From Heterotrichella gracilis (lineage: Eukaryota > Sar > Xanthophyceae > Tribonematales > Xanthonemataceae), in NCBI GenBank assembly GCA_032358255.1, contig JAULBX010002556.1, forward strand, positions 1-64,000: a DNA stretch of 64,000 nt, read 5' to 3'. The position numbers and the translations under genes are program-made. Below are positions 47,001 to 57,833 of the stretch, piece by piece. Position 1 is the stretch's first letter; each line of letters opens with the position of its first letter. A model generated the notes under the pieces. That model did not search any database and was not told the origin of the DNA. It worked only from the letters and a program-made list of their open reading frames with translations.

Positions 47001-47514
47001 ACCTTGACCGCCAATAAGGCACCACTTTGGTGGGGACTAAAACTGCAGCTGATACCACTGGTGCACTGAAGCCCAACCCATAAATCTTGGGTGTTCAGTG
47101 TTGGTTGCACTGAGCAGCTAAATTGAAACGGTGAGTGGTTGCATGTGAGGGCATGCCGGGTCGCGTCAGCATGCAACACCATCCACGTCCGCGGTAACGT
47201 CACCCCCTGCAACAGAACCTCCTTGTATTGGACCTGCCGTACCTTTATCTGTGCCACACTCCCCGGTGAACATAGCGCTCATCGTGTCAGCGTTCATCAC
47301 TGCAACAGAGCAAGTTCCGTCAACGTTGGATGGTGTTGAAGGCATGGGGTAGTCTGCACATGACTTGATGCAGCCCAGTCAGCCCGCTACACTGACCTGT
47401 AAAAGTGGTGCTGACTTCGATGGACGCGTTCACCCCTCCCCATTCTCCAAACTCGTGCCGTTCTGCGGCCAGTCTGGCTTGGGGATCCTCCCACTGGGCA
47501 GGTTGGGTGTCCAT
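44065..47514 (-). CDS. MGL: Methionine gamma-lyase (Cys/Met-metabolism PLP enzyme)
   Basis: Eight exons: 47397-47514, 47243-47299, 46741-46845, 46143-46336, 45725-45929, 45047-45234, 44473-44740, 44065-44186 (TAA); phases close at 418 aa, normal for the family. The ATG at 47514 is preceded by an in-frame TGA. Landmarks: RHEFGEWGGVNASIE, YLYGRSFNPTV (phosphate-binding Tyr/Arg region), GDHIVSSNAVYGGTHALL, VVDNTFAPCVITPAKWGADV, then HSLTKFISGASDIIAG with the PLP Lys at residue about 216, and late SLGYFETLMS and GIHPGLVRMSIG. The sequence follows plant methionine gamma-lyase more closely than cystathionine synthases. It would cleave methionine to methanethiol, 2-oxobutyrate and ammonia. No transit peptide is evident, so probably cytosolic. 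Two introns hold extra copies of exon edges. Confidence 0.9.
45170..45615 (-). repeat. Four-fold repeat of the acceptor edge of MGL exon 45047-45234
   Basis: A unit with GTCC.TGAGGCGGGA.AC, AAGGAGTGGGAGCC and ACAGCGCCTGGGGA, followed by a TTTAGGG tract, occurs at about 45190-45240 (true exon), 45298-45350, 45418-45470 and 45543-45602. Divergence increases with distance from the exon. Each copy retains the splice acceptor. Confidence 0.92.
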
Positions 47515-48680
47515 ATGCAGCAGCCGTGTGTATCAAGGGTTCACCACCACGACACCGTTGGACCAAAGGATCTAGACGAATCTTAGACAATCATATTGGT
47601 AGCAAACAGGCAAAGGGTTTGTTCTTGCGTCCCAGCGTCTCGGCAGGTTCCTTTGCGAGCCGATCACAGTGTGGGTTTGACGAGAGATGTTACTGTGTAC
47701 TGACTGTGGATCATTTGGCGAGACTTTCGCTGCTCGACAATGTGCTGGCATTTTAAAACTATGTCAGTGGTATGGTGCCACCAAACCGGGTTGGTTGGTG
47801 TTATCCAAGCACGTTGGAGCACCTTTTGTGTCAAGAGCGTATCTCACTTACCCTACCTTAGGGCCTAGGGTGTTATCGACCTACTGGGTACCCTAATACA
47901 GAGTCTAAGACTATCAATGACCGAAAATAAAAATGAAATGGATATTCAACGCCAATGGCGTGAACAAGCCACCCGGCACAGCAAAATAGGCGGCAGGTCC
48001 CCAACCAAACTCAGTCAGGAATGGAGGTCAAGGTGACGGCAAAATAGAGGCGCAAAGGCCCTGCAGCGGCTGAAAACTGGGCGTGTTCGCTGGCTCCTGT
48101 AAGAAAATATGATCAAATATTCGAGTGGGTTCACGAGCATGTAGGTCAACATAAAGTACAGTAGAGCTATACATCCATGATCACGAGGAAATAAAGACAT
48201 GCTAATCTGGCTGCTAAATCTAGCTGTCCTGCTGCATGCACACATGTAAGAAAATGGACTTGCTAGTGCAGCCCACTCAAGTGCGCGCACTCCATGATGG
48301 TCAAGCTACAGTGCCTTGACACACCAATCACGTGGTGGGCAGTAAAGCTTCTAAAGCAGAATGCACGCACTGGGCTGGCATCCCACTGCAAAGGGATAGT
48401 GCAAACAGTGCCTTGGCACAATAATGATCACTGAATACTGCAAACATCTTTCAGATTGACCAAAAGGTTAAGTGCGGAGTGCACTGCCACCTGCTGCACT
48501 TGCTGTCTCTTAGCAAGAATTATCTGGTGATTCATACCATTTCTGAAAATGTAAATTGCCACATCCCTGCGTAACAAGCACACTGACATGGCATATGCCA
48601 GTGCTCAGAATGAAATCCCCTCCTGTAATAGTAATAGTTATCGTACTCCAAAATACTACACCCCCCACCCCAGTTCCACC
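47515..48680. other. Intergenic region between MGL and the cyclin-like gene
   Basis: Contains the MGL promoter region. No credible coding frame, no heptamer tracts, and no RNA gene recognised. Confidence 0.55.
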
Positions 48681-48689
48681 CCTTCCATG

Positions 48690-48880
48690 CCATACACATC
48701 CTCCGCCGCCGCCCAGGTTCCTGTCCAGTGCATTGATGACCACCAGCTCACCTGACCGCAGCTCGCCACCCTCACTCCCCCATGCCCCCTCATGAGCTCG
48801 CAGCTGGCAAAGAAAACCGCCATCATTCTCCCCCTTGCAGCCCACCCACAGAAAAGCCGCCAGCTTCAGCACACAGCTGC
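48690..48880 (-). pseudogene. Decayed tandem copy of the cyclin-box exon
   Basis: Directly downstream of the cyclin-like stop, the minus strand again reads CVLKLAAFLWVGCKGEN and, after diverged sequence, GELVVINALDRNL. This parallels CVLRLDMAACLWIACKAES and RELVVINALGWNL in the gene. Spacing is retained but the middle (the IFADCELMSIAGG region) is replaced by Gly/Glu-rich sequence. Confidence 0.75.
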
Positions 48881-48888
48881 GTTGGGTT

Positions 48889-50220
48889 TCAGAGCCCATG
48901 CCCCGCCGCTGCGAGGCCCAGGTTCCAGCCCAGCGCATTGATGACCACCAGCTCGCGCGCGCGCAGATCGGCCCCCCCCACACCCCCCGCAATGCTCATG
49001 AGCTCGCAGTCTGCGAAGATGTAGGTGTCGCTCTCCGCCTTGCAGGCGATCCACAAGCAGGCGGCCATGTCGAGCCTGAGAACACAGCCGCGCTCGTGGC
49101 GAAGAAGGCCTCCCAGAGATGCCGCCTGGATGCCGCGGCTGGCGCAAAAGTAGCGCACGTACAGCGACGCCGCTTGGTGGATGGCCACGCGGGGCACCAC
49201 GCGCCTCATTCGCAAGGGGATCAGGCAGGACGCCATGTGGGTCAGTCGGGAGTGGATGTCTCGGAAGACTGCTGGGTCGACGGTGGATGTGCGGCGGGAG
49301 CTGACACCCTCCGGGGAGCCTCGGGGCGGTGACCAGTGCAGTGTGTCGGAGGCGCCGCTGACTGGGGAGGGATTCCGGGCAGGGTGGGCGTTTGTGGCGG
49401 TGGTGGCGGCTGCGTTGAGGTGGTGTGTGAACATCATGCCAGCGCCGGAGGGGCGATGCGTGTGGGTGCTGCGTTTGCATTTGGCTGAGCGTGCGTCGGC
49501 TGAGCATTCGCTATCCGAGCCCTCAATGGAGGGTGTTGGGGAGGGGCAATGGGGAGGGTGGGTGGTGGAGGCGGTGCACTTGCGCTTGGCTGGGGGTGCG
49601 CCCAGTTTGCATTCGCTGTCCAGTGTGTCGCCGGTGAGGTCACACTCCTGTGGGCAGAGGCACAGGGTTTAGGGTTTGTGGATTAGGGTTTGACTTTTTG
49701 GAGTTCCATAGCCAGGCTATGGCTTAAGTTGAAGGCTGCATGAGCCGGAAGTCACTGTGAGCTCACACTCTTATTGGCAGGAGCCCAGGGATTGAGTTTA
49801 TGGAATAGGTCGTAGTTTTATGTAGGGTACCGTCAGTGCTGGCTTTCATTCCAGGCACACCTCACCCCAGGGGTCACTACACCCTAAACGATAAGCCCTA
49901 GACCCTCCACGCCTCACCCTCACTGCCTCACACTTGAAGAGTGCACCTGGCACTGGCTTGAACCTCAATTCACATTTAAACTCTCACTCCCAGACGAAAC
50001 CCTCAGTGGTAAACCCCCCTACAAACGACTTTCTACCCCATAAACCCTCCACGCCTCACCTCCAACGCCTCATATATGAAGGGTACACCGGGAATGGGCT
50101 TGAAGCTCAGCGTCCAGTAGACCGGGGAAGAAGGAGGAGGTGCTCGCACTCGCTTCCCCACCCCAAACCCCCTTACTGGAGCATCTCTGGGCGTCCGGGG
50201 CGAGGCTGGCTGGGGCGGCG
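48889..50220 (-). CDS. Cyclin-box protein, apparently short after the first box
   Basis: Two exons visible: 50060-50220 and 48889-49647 (TGA); phase 0 at the junction. A further 5' exon is needed because the first enters in phase 1 with no ATG. The N-terminal exon (SPVYWTLSFKPIPGVPFIYE) is unrecognised. The large exon starts with two related acidic/basic Ser-Cys-Lys repeats (DSECKLGAPPAKRKC; DSECSADARSAKCKR), then a cyclin N-box: MRRVVPRVAIHQAASLYVRYF, LDMAACLWIACKAES and ELVVINALGWNL. The reading ends eleven residues after the WNL of helix 5, so no second cyclin fold is encoded unless an undetected exon follows. Cyclin assignment rests on motif order; the subclass is not clear. Confidence 0.6.
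49900..50090 (-). repeat. Copy of the donor edge of cyclin exon 50060-50220
   Basis: CGCCTCACC.TCA.CGCCTCA, then a GAAG.GT.CACC.GG.A stretch and GGCTTGAA, at the true edge (50050-50105) is repeated at 49910-49968. CCCTAAA-like sequence precedes both copies. Confidence 0.7.
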
Positions 50221-52300
50221 CTGCAAGGAACGATATAGGGAGTATGGTTGCTGGGGCAATGCAAGGGAAGTAACGCGCAGACTGTGGGTGCTGTTCCCGA
50301 TCAACTGTGAGGGTAAAAGGGCTGTAACTAGTGTGTGGAAGGGTGGTGGGTGGGGCACGCGGTAGAGTGCTGCATGCACTCTGGAGTTGAACAAACTAGC
50401 TTAAGCCCTGTCTTGAATAAAACCGGGTTAAGAGAGAAAGAAAACGGGGCGCTGCTTTCCTGCCTATACTTCCCATACCAACAGTGCTTGCGGTGTGAAG
50501 TGCATCCAGCCAGTTCTTCAGGCAGCTCAAGCTTCATACTTATGAAAACCTGGACGCTTTGGCATGCATGCATGTATGCATGCATATTTTGCACTCGTTA
50601 TTGCATGCATATGGGGACTCCAGTCATGGATGGGCACAGCTGGAGACCAAGCAGCTCGTGTGGGTCACTTCAACCTTTGTGCAGAGGCTGCAAACCTCAA
50701 CGGAAGCGAATGGGTATTGGACCGGGGGGTGGTGGCGAAGTGCGCCTCTATCGTACCTAGTGCATCCTGCTCCATCGGCGTGGTCCAACAGCCTCGGAAC
50801 GCGTTCAATTGCTTAGAGAGAGTGGACGTTCTGTGTGAGGCAAGCCGTTGGAGGAAAGAGTGTGGCGAGGAGAACCTGTTACACACACGGGTCTGGTTGG
50901 AGTGGGGTTGGCCAGGAGGTGGCTGTCGAGAACATGGGCCAACGCCTTTTTTGGGAAGTAGCTTTTGGTGTTGCAACAGGTCACTAACTAGCAAGTATTC
51001 AAACAAAGGTATTGTGCTCCCTTGTGGACTCCGCACCACCAAGCCCAAGGCTGGAGGCGTCCAGCGTCTGCATACATGGACACCACCAGGGGATGGGACC
51101 ACTAATGCACTAGCATCACCAATGCACACTCACCACTCTCACTCTAGCCGATCCTGGGTGGTGGGGCGTCAAGAAGGTGTGCTCCCAGTTGCCGTCGGCT
51201 CTCAGAGACTTGCAACACACTAGTTGTAAGCCAGTTGTAAGCTACAAGTATCACCAGCTAGCACACTAGTGCCACACTGCTTCGGAGTTCAAACCTACAC
51301 AATCGTTTCACGCTGTATTCGCTACAACTACCATAGGATAACTAACCACCGATGACTGCTCTTTGAGATACCACGGTCCGAACCTTTGGCTTAAGTATGG
51401 GTAGCATAGCGGCGCTGGACTGGGCGACCGAGCAGAGTCGCAACCATGCCATGCCCAGCACGGTGGAAATGGTGCCTGGTTTGCAAAAATAATGCCATGT
51501 CCATGAATTGGCAAATCTCCATCTGTGCCATTTATTCTGCGCAGCAAGTCACTCTGTGACAGTACTGACCCAGATTGACCCTAGCAACCAACTGTTCAAC
51601 AAGTTGGCAGTGTCATCACCGCATACATGCAAACTTGCCATAATGATTAAGCCAGGCGTTCTTTGAAATCCGCCAGCCAACTGGCACTGTAAGGAGATTT
51701 GGTTTGCAAATCACGAAAACATATGCTTGGGTCAGATGCCGCAGCTAACGTAACGCACGATGCTAGCATAGTATATACTGGCTCGGACAGATGCCCTTTA
51801 TTGGCCCATGCATATGCCTCAATGCACTCAGAGCCATACAATAATTGTGCGTTCTCTTTCTTCCATTCTTTTTGGGAAATCCCAACTGCTGAATACATAG
51901 AATACCTGCGTGAAATCTACATCCTGCCTGGTTCACGAGGATGCTTGCAAACACACGTTACCCTACCAGGGTAGAAACAATCTGGAATGCAATCCATTAC
52001 CTGGTCACGTAGAACCATGCAGAGCAGCCAACGTCCACGACATCCAAGCGCAATCCAAGCAAGGCGTGCCCATGCATTGGCCAACAGAAACTGCATGACA
52101 AAAATTGACAGCACACAAATAGAATGCGCGTACGCACACAATTTTTGTTGCAACAACCCCCAGCGCAACACCCCACACAGAAAAGCCCCTTGCAGCCCTC
52201 CGCCCACCCACTAGCACCCGTCCCCAAGCCATGCGCAACCCCCCAAAGGGCTGCAAGTCCCGCCGCCCTGGCCAAAGTAAACCTTTCACCCCCCAACAGC
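50221..52300. other. Non-coding or unrecognised region
   Basis: About 2 kb in which I identify no gene. A minus-strand frame at 51647-51898 starts with ATG and encodes 83 residues (MYSAVGISQKEWKKENAQLL..) that look protein-like but match nothing I know. Short ATGCATGC-type repeats occur at 50560-50610. No heptamer arrays. Confidence 0.45.
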
Positions 52301-52334
52301 CCACTTCCCTCCCCTGCAATGCGCATACCCACTC

Positions 52335-52670
52335 CCTGCTCACGGGGCTGCCTCCAGCGTTGCCAGACCCTGCTCAATATATGAAATGCCCTGAGCAGGT
52401 GCTCGCCTTGCAGCCCTTCTTGTGATAGAAGTTGCTCACCACGCCGCCTACCGCATAGCCATTGTCTGTTGTGGCTGGGAGCTGTCCAGCGATGAAATGT
52501 CAAATAGGGCTACCATCATCTGGTCACGGAGCAGCCTCCAGAATCTGCCAAGGAACCGTCCAGTGCAATATCACAGCATCACCAGTAACTGGCGCTGGGC
52601 TTAAAAAGTAGTTGTACTTGCTTATCTGGTCACGGCGCCGCCTCCAGTATTGCCAAGATCTGCTCCATGT
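52335..52670 (-). repeat. Three copies of the terminal-exon end of the pseudokinase gene
   Basis: The unit TCACGG.GC.GCCTCCAG, ..TTGCCA and GA.C.TGCTC is the real 3' end of the coding exon at 52630-52670. It recurs at about 52524-52570 and 52340-52380, both beyond the stop codon. The copies are therefore not confined to introns. Confidence 0.8.
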
Positions 52671-55600
52671 CCAGCCGCCTGTCTGGGTCGCTGTTGAGGC
52701 AGCTGATGGTGAGGTGCGCAACAGACACGGGGTAGTCGTGCTTCCTGAGGTGGGGAGAGAGGAGGTACAATCACAATCACGATTATCATCTCAATGCAAT
52801 TACAGATTGGGAGGGGTCAATCACAGCCACCATTACCATTCCATAACAATTACAGATGGCAAGTGCGCCATACACAGGGTAACCGTGTTTCTGCACGGTG
52901 GGTGGGTGGTGGAGGTACAAATACAATGCCTACTAAAATCTCAATTGATTTACACCTAAAACAATGGTGAGATGCGCAGACTCGGGATACGGTAGTAGGC
53001 TTCTGAAAGAAAGGAGGAGATGGGGCCAGGGCATGGGTTTCCTGACATGTACTGCAGTGCATTCATGGTATACAGTGATGCAGCAGCAGCCGGCATGCGG
53101 TGCGCCAGATATCATCTTGACCACCCCTTTAGACGCCGGACGCTTGCGCAATGAGTAATGAATGTTCTTCCCCCCCTCCACACCCACACCCACGCACCTG
53201 AGCGTCTTGCCGCTGTATGCCTTGCCCGTCATGAAGTACCACAGCAGCACCCCAAAGCTCCACACATCAGCCTTGGAGGTGGGGTCCGCGCCCTCGCGCA
53301 CCTGCAAGTGGGGCACAGGGGTGGAATCCGGCATGCAAAACATATATACAGTGAGATGATAAACCATGCAACCAAACATTTATGCATACGGTAGATCACT
53401 ACGCCCCTCATCTCCAGTATGAGGGCATCATTCGAGAACGATACCGCGTGAGAGAGAGCCAGCCTCGGAGGCCGGTCATCCCCTCATTTATCCCCACCAT
53501 GCAACACTAACTGAAACGTATGGGTGTACATCTGCACCCTCTATCCGCTAGTGAGCCGATCGCAAGGCACTGAAAAGGTGCATCGTAATCATCCAGCTAC
53601 TACCGTACGCCTTGCCATTCAGGCGGTGCAACGCCAATTAGGGTTTAGGGTTTTCCGCGCACCTCTGGAGCCGCCCACAGGTTGTTCTTGCCTGGCTGCG
53701 CCACCGCCGCAAATATGGCTGCGTCCGAGAGGCAGATTTTGTCCCCCATTGACAGCAGCACGTTGCTTTGCACCAGGTGTCCGTGCGTGATGCCTGCCGA
53801 GTGCAGCGTCTGGAGCGCCTTGGCGATGCCCACGCACATCATCTTGCCCCTGGGGTGGCATGTCACATATCATATATAGGAATATATCATATGTGACATA
53901 TGTTGGGTGGTGGGGTCCCCCAGTACAAGGTGATTTCTGAAATAAACGTCTACAACATGATACAGAACATTGTACATACAGTGTAGTATTCAGAAGACAT
54001 GCGATACTAGCTGAAATTACCACCGCACGTATCCCTCCCAGCATTAGCACCACACTGTACCCCGCCACCAATAGCCAGCTGGGTTGGGAGGTGGTGTCGC
54101 ACATGAAAGCAGGGCAAAGGGGTGTGTGGTGCGGGCAGTGGGTGGTTTGTGAGGGGTTTGCTGGAGGCGCAAGCCCAGCTGTGCCTGTATGCCTGTCAGC
54201 ACTGGTACCAGCTGCGCAAAACCCTAAACCCTAAAAGATCCCTGTCAAGCATGGTGCCAGCACTGACACCAACTTTGCTATGCAACCTCCGAATACCCAC
54301 TGTAACAGCCCCCCTCCCCTACCTTGGCTTCCACTCGATCATCCCGCAGTCCAGCACCGCCTGCAGGTTGCGGCCCCCCACAAACTCCGACACCACCATC
54401 AGCCTGCCACGCCGCGTGTAGCACCCAAACACGTGCACCAGCCCGCTCTCAGGCGTACTCAGCTTGCACAGCCGCCCCACCACCTGGCAAAGGATAAGTG
54501 GGTAACATTGAAAAATGCATTTTCTTTTTACTACTTTTCGTTACTGCTAGAGCATCGAACCACCAGGTAAGATAATCAACGTTAGGGAGTGCACAATCAC
54601 TGTGTATGAAACATTACCAAGCACTGCGACTGCTGGTGTTGCGTCACCAACAAAGCAAACACAACAGAAATCAGGGGCGTTATACAGTAGATCAGGAACC
54701 CTATACCCTTGGCACAATCAGGGACCGCGCGCTCAGCACCATCCCCACCTGCTTGATTGACTCCACGTGGTCCACCCTCAGCGGCAGCATCTGCTTGATC
54801 ACCACGTTGCGCGTCTTGCCGCTGCTGCGCAACACGCCCTTGAACACCTGCGGGGTGCGGATTGTGGTGGTGTGGCAGGGGTGCGGGTGGGGCGCAAGGT
54901 GTGGGGCTGTGGCAGACGCCTTCTGAGCACACGTGCATATATATATGTGCCAATCCATGCTGTTGCTTGGTTCTAAGCGGGTGGTACTGATCCCAATGCT
55001 CTCCAAAACATCGTTTGACCAAAATCTACAACCCATAGATACAAAACGAATGAACATAAAAATTAACCCAATAATAATAGTGAAAAGAACACCGGTTTTC
55101 TCCTTCCCCTCTCACCGTTGACAGCGGCCCGTCAGCCAGCTTGACTTTCTTGCCCTGGGAGTCCTTCACCACCTCCACAGTCTCGCGCATCACCTCCCAC
55201 TCCTTGCCAGACTCGCTGTGCACAAGGGCGGGCGCCGCAAGCCCGGGCCCCTTGCCGGCCTCCATCTGCAGCACCGCGTTGTCCATGTTGCCTGAGCTGT
55301 CGCGCCCAACCTGGAGCCACCTAGAGCAGCGGGAGAGGCATGGGAGTCAAGTACAACTTGTCTGCATTATTCCGTTTGCACTTGTGTATTCCTGCTAAGC
55401 AGGAAGGTGTGCAACATGTGCATACATGTATGCAAGTTGCCCCATCGCACACACCACCGCCGGCATGCCAGCAGGGGCCCCTCAACCCCCCAACGCCACA
55501 GCGCAACCCCAACCTGCCAGCAGATTCATCACCCCCCCAACAAGCCCTCGTCACCACACACCCCTGCCTATCCATTGGCGTAATCTGGCTGTCCTGCTAA

Positions 55601-57833
55601 AATGCATGTACCACACTAATAAACACGCACCGCCAGCATGCAAGCAGCTATTTCCCGCCACCGCACCCACCTACCCTCTGGGCTACTTGCATGTACCTAT
55701 CTAATCAGCATGCATGCAGCTACTAACCGCCACCCACCTGCCCTCGGCAGTAGCGTACACATCCATGCTGGCATCCAGGTCCTCGTCCTTCCTGACCTCC
55801 ACCGGATCGCCCCCCGACTCCATGTCAAAGGGGCTGATGAACTGCACCTTGTCCCCGTAGGGATCCGTGCTGGGACGGCCCCCATCCCCAGCCTTCTTCC
55901 CAAAAGGCAGGCACCCCACCCCGGCGCTGTCACCCCCTTCGTGGTATACCTTGGGCAGGCCGATGGCTCGGGCCTTGCGGCGCCTGCTGCGCGCCACCAA
56001 TAAGAGGCCGACCAGGGCCACGGCGGCGAGGCCACCTAGGACGGAGCCTGAGGGGGAGAATGGGCTGTGTGAGGTGCCTTGGATTGTGGTGGAAATTCAG
56101 AGCATGCAATTGTAAGGCTGGATGAGGCTCTGGCTGGTGTTTGCAAATTCCTGTAGGGTTTAGGGGTTGCCCGCTGCGTGTGCCCAGCAGGAGGTCAAGC
56201 AGGGCACAACGGCTAGGGTTTAGGGTTTCCATGTTGCATAGTGCAATTCACCCCCCCAGCGACTCACCGACAATCACGGCAGTGTTGCTGCCCGATCCGC
56301 TCGACCCCTGTTCCGCGCTGGTGGACGGCTCGGGGGCGGGCACAGGAGTGACCACCAAGGGGGGCGGTGGGGACCTTACCGCTGTCGTCACGTTGGCGGT
56401 GGCAGCAGCCCCATCCTCAACTGCGCCACACAAAAAAAATGAGCTGGATTGAAACTCACAGAAAATAGAATGCACACTGATGAAATGGCTGGAAACGGGA
56501 AAGAATTGGAGTGAGCGAGGTTAAAAAAATGGAGGGCGTGGCGCCTCAAGGGCGTGGCGTCAGCAGCCCCATCGTCAACTGCGCCACACGCCGTGACGTG
56601 GTTGGTACCCACAGCCAGCGCAAGTGCATGTATACATGCAGATGCGTTTGCTGCATATGATGCCCGGCTCCTACTCAACTGGTTCAAGCGGCTGCGCTTC
56701 ATGCGCCAGAATGCCAAAGCAGCAGCGTACGGCACACGTACTACACGACAGCTGGGATGCATACAACAGGTGGGGTGATTTGCTTGCATACCTTTTGCAC
56801 AGAGGAATGTGATCCCGCCGATACCCACTCCCTGCGCCACGTACGCCTGCACACACAAAGAAGCACCAGTCAGCCGGGTGGACCTGGTCCCATGACCTGA
56901 GCGCAGGTGATAACAGAGCAAAGGTTTCCTAGGCCTACAATGCTTCTGCTGGTCTCTCTTATATACTTGCAACCCAGCAGTGCAGCCAGACTAGCGGCCA
57001 ACCTTGCAGCCAGCTTGCACCACCAAGCTCTGGCTAGAGAACTGCACAAAAGTGGCTCCACGGGGCTGTGATGCGTGTGCAATACCATAACATCTGTTGG
57101 CTGAGTCAAGACCTCTCAACGCTCACCTGGAAGCCTGCCATGCGTGCCCCATCAGGGCAGTTTGCCTGCCAGGCCTTGGCCCCCGGGAGGGTGCGAGGCG
57201 CCTGCACGGGCTTAGCTGACAGCCTGTGGAGGTAAGAGGTGGAGAATCCATACAGCGCTGAGAACCCCCCTTCAGGCGCTGTCAGCACCTCGTCTTTCTG
57301 TGAATAGGGTGTCAGCTTGGCGTCCACTGTCAGGCCCTTGCCGTTGCCAGAGCAGGATGCGGAGATGGAGGAGACGCAGTAGGCGTCCTCCACCTCTGGG
57401 CACTGGTAGCTTGTGACGTCGATGCTTGTGATCACGCCTCCGTTGCTGCAGTGGGCGGGTGGCTGCAGGAGGGCACTGCTATCTGAGCTGGCTGGCGTCC
57501 AGGTGGAGTTAGAGGCTGCACCCGCGGAAAACCTGCAACCAGGGTCACCAGCTGAGGTGGTAGAACACAGGCTTGGAAGGTGTTGAGCAACGGGGAGTGG
57601 GCCAAGAGGAGCTGGGTTTGCAAGAGGGTTGTTGGGCCAGGTGCTGAGCAAAGCCATGGTTGACACCCCCATAAAATGTATGATAATTGAGGCAAGATGT
57701 GGCAAACATGGGCTGATCCAGCACAAAGTCTGGGACAATAGCAGTACCAGTGTAGCTAGTTGGTCACCTACCTGCAAAGGAGGACCAGGCTCGCCACCAC
57801 CGCTAGGTGGTGCTGCCTCAGGCCGTGGGACAT
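52630..57833 (-). CDS. Receptor-like transmembrane pseudokinase with matrix-type ectodomain
   Basis: Eleven exons: 57772-57833, 57127-57532, 56792-56846, 56268-56420, 55738-56047, 55116-55320, 54749-54847, 54323-54483, 53663-53849, 53198-53301, 52630-52744 (TGA); phases close at 618 aa. The ATG at 57833 gives a signal peptide (HHLAVVASLVLLC). The ectodomain (to about 225) has WQANCPDGARMAGFQ then a strand ending FLC, and a Pro/Ser linker. One membrane span (LGGLAAVALVGLLLVA, about 229-244) is followed by RSRRRKAR. Kinase domain: VVIK lysine at 415, but the catalytic loop is HGHLVQSN (506-513) instead of HRD..N, and the DFG site reads LSDAA (524-528). AAPE and ADVWSFGVLLWYFMTGK are intact. The lost HRD Asp and DFG Phe-Gly predict a pseudokinase that signals by binding rather than by phosphotransfer. 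Confidence 0.85.
53860..53899. repeat. Imperfect inverted repeat in a pseudokinase intron
   Basis: Arms ATGTCACATAT (53860-53870) and ATATGTGACAT (53889-53899) are exact complements, and pairing extends inward after one mismatch through ATATA. It begins about ten bases upstream of the exon 53663-53849 acceptor on the transcribed strand, so it could affect recognition of that splice site. Confidence 0.7.
56560..56605 (-). repeat. Copy of the acceptor edge of pseudokinase exon 56268-56420
   Basis: GCAGCCCCATC.TCAACTGC then GCCACAC at the true acceptor (56404-56432) is repeated at about 56567-56591. Unlike most cases, no TTTAGGG lies between. Confidence 0.8.

Noticed and set aside
50564-51223. 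A 219-residue plus-strand open frame
   Set aside because: Begins in an ATGCATGC repeat (MHACMHAYF..), shows no domain, and has no supporting splice or codon pattern.
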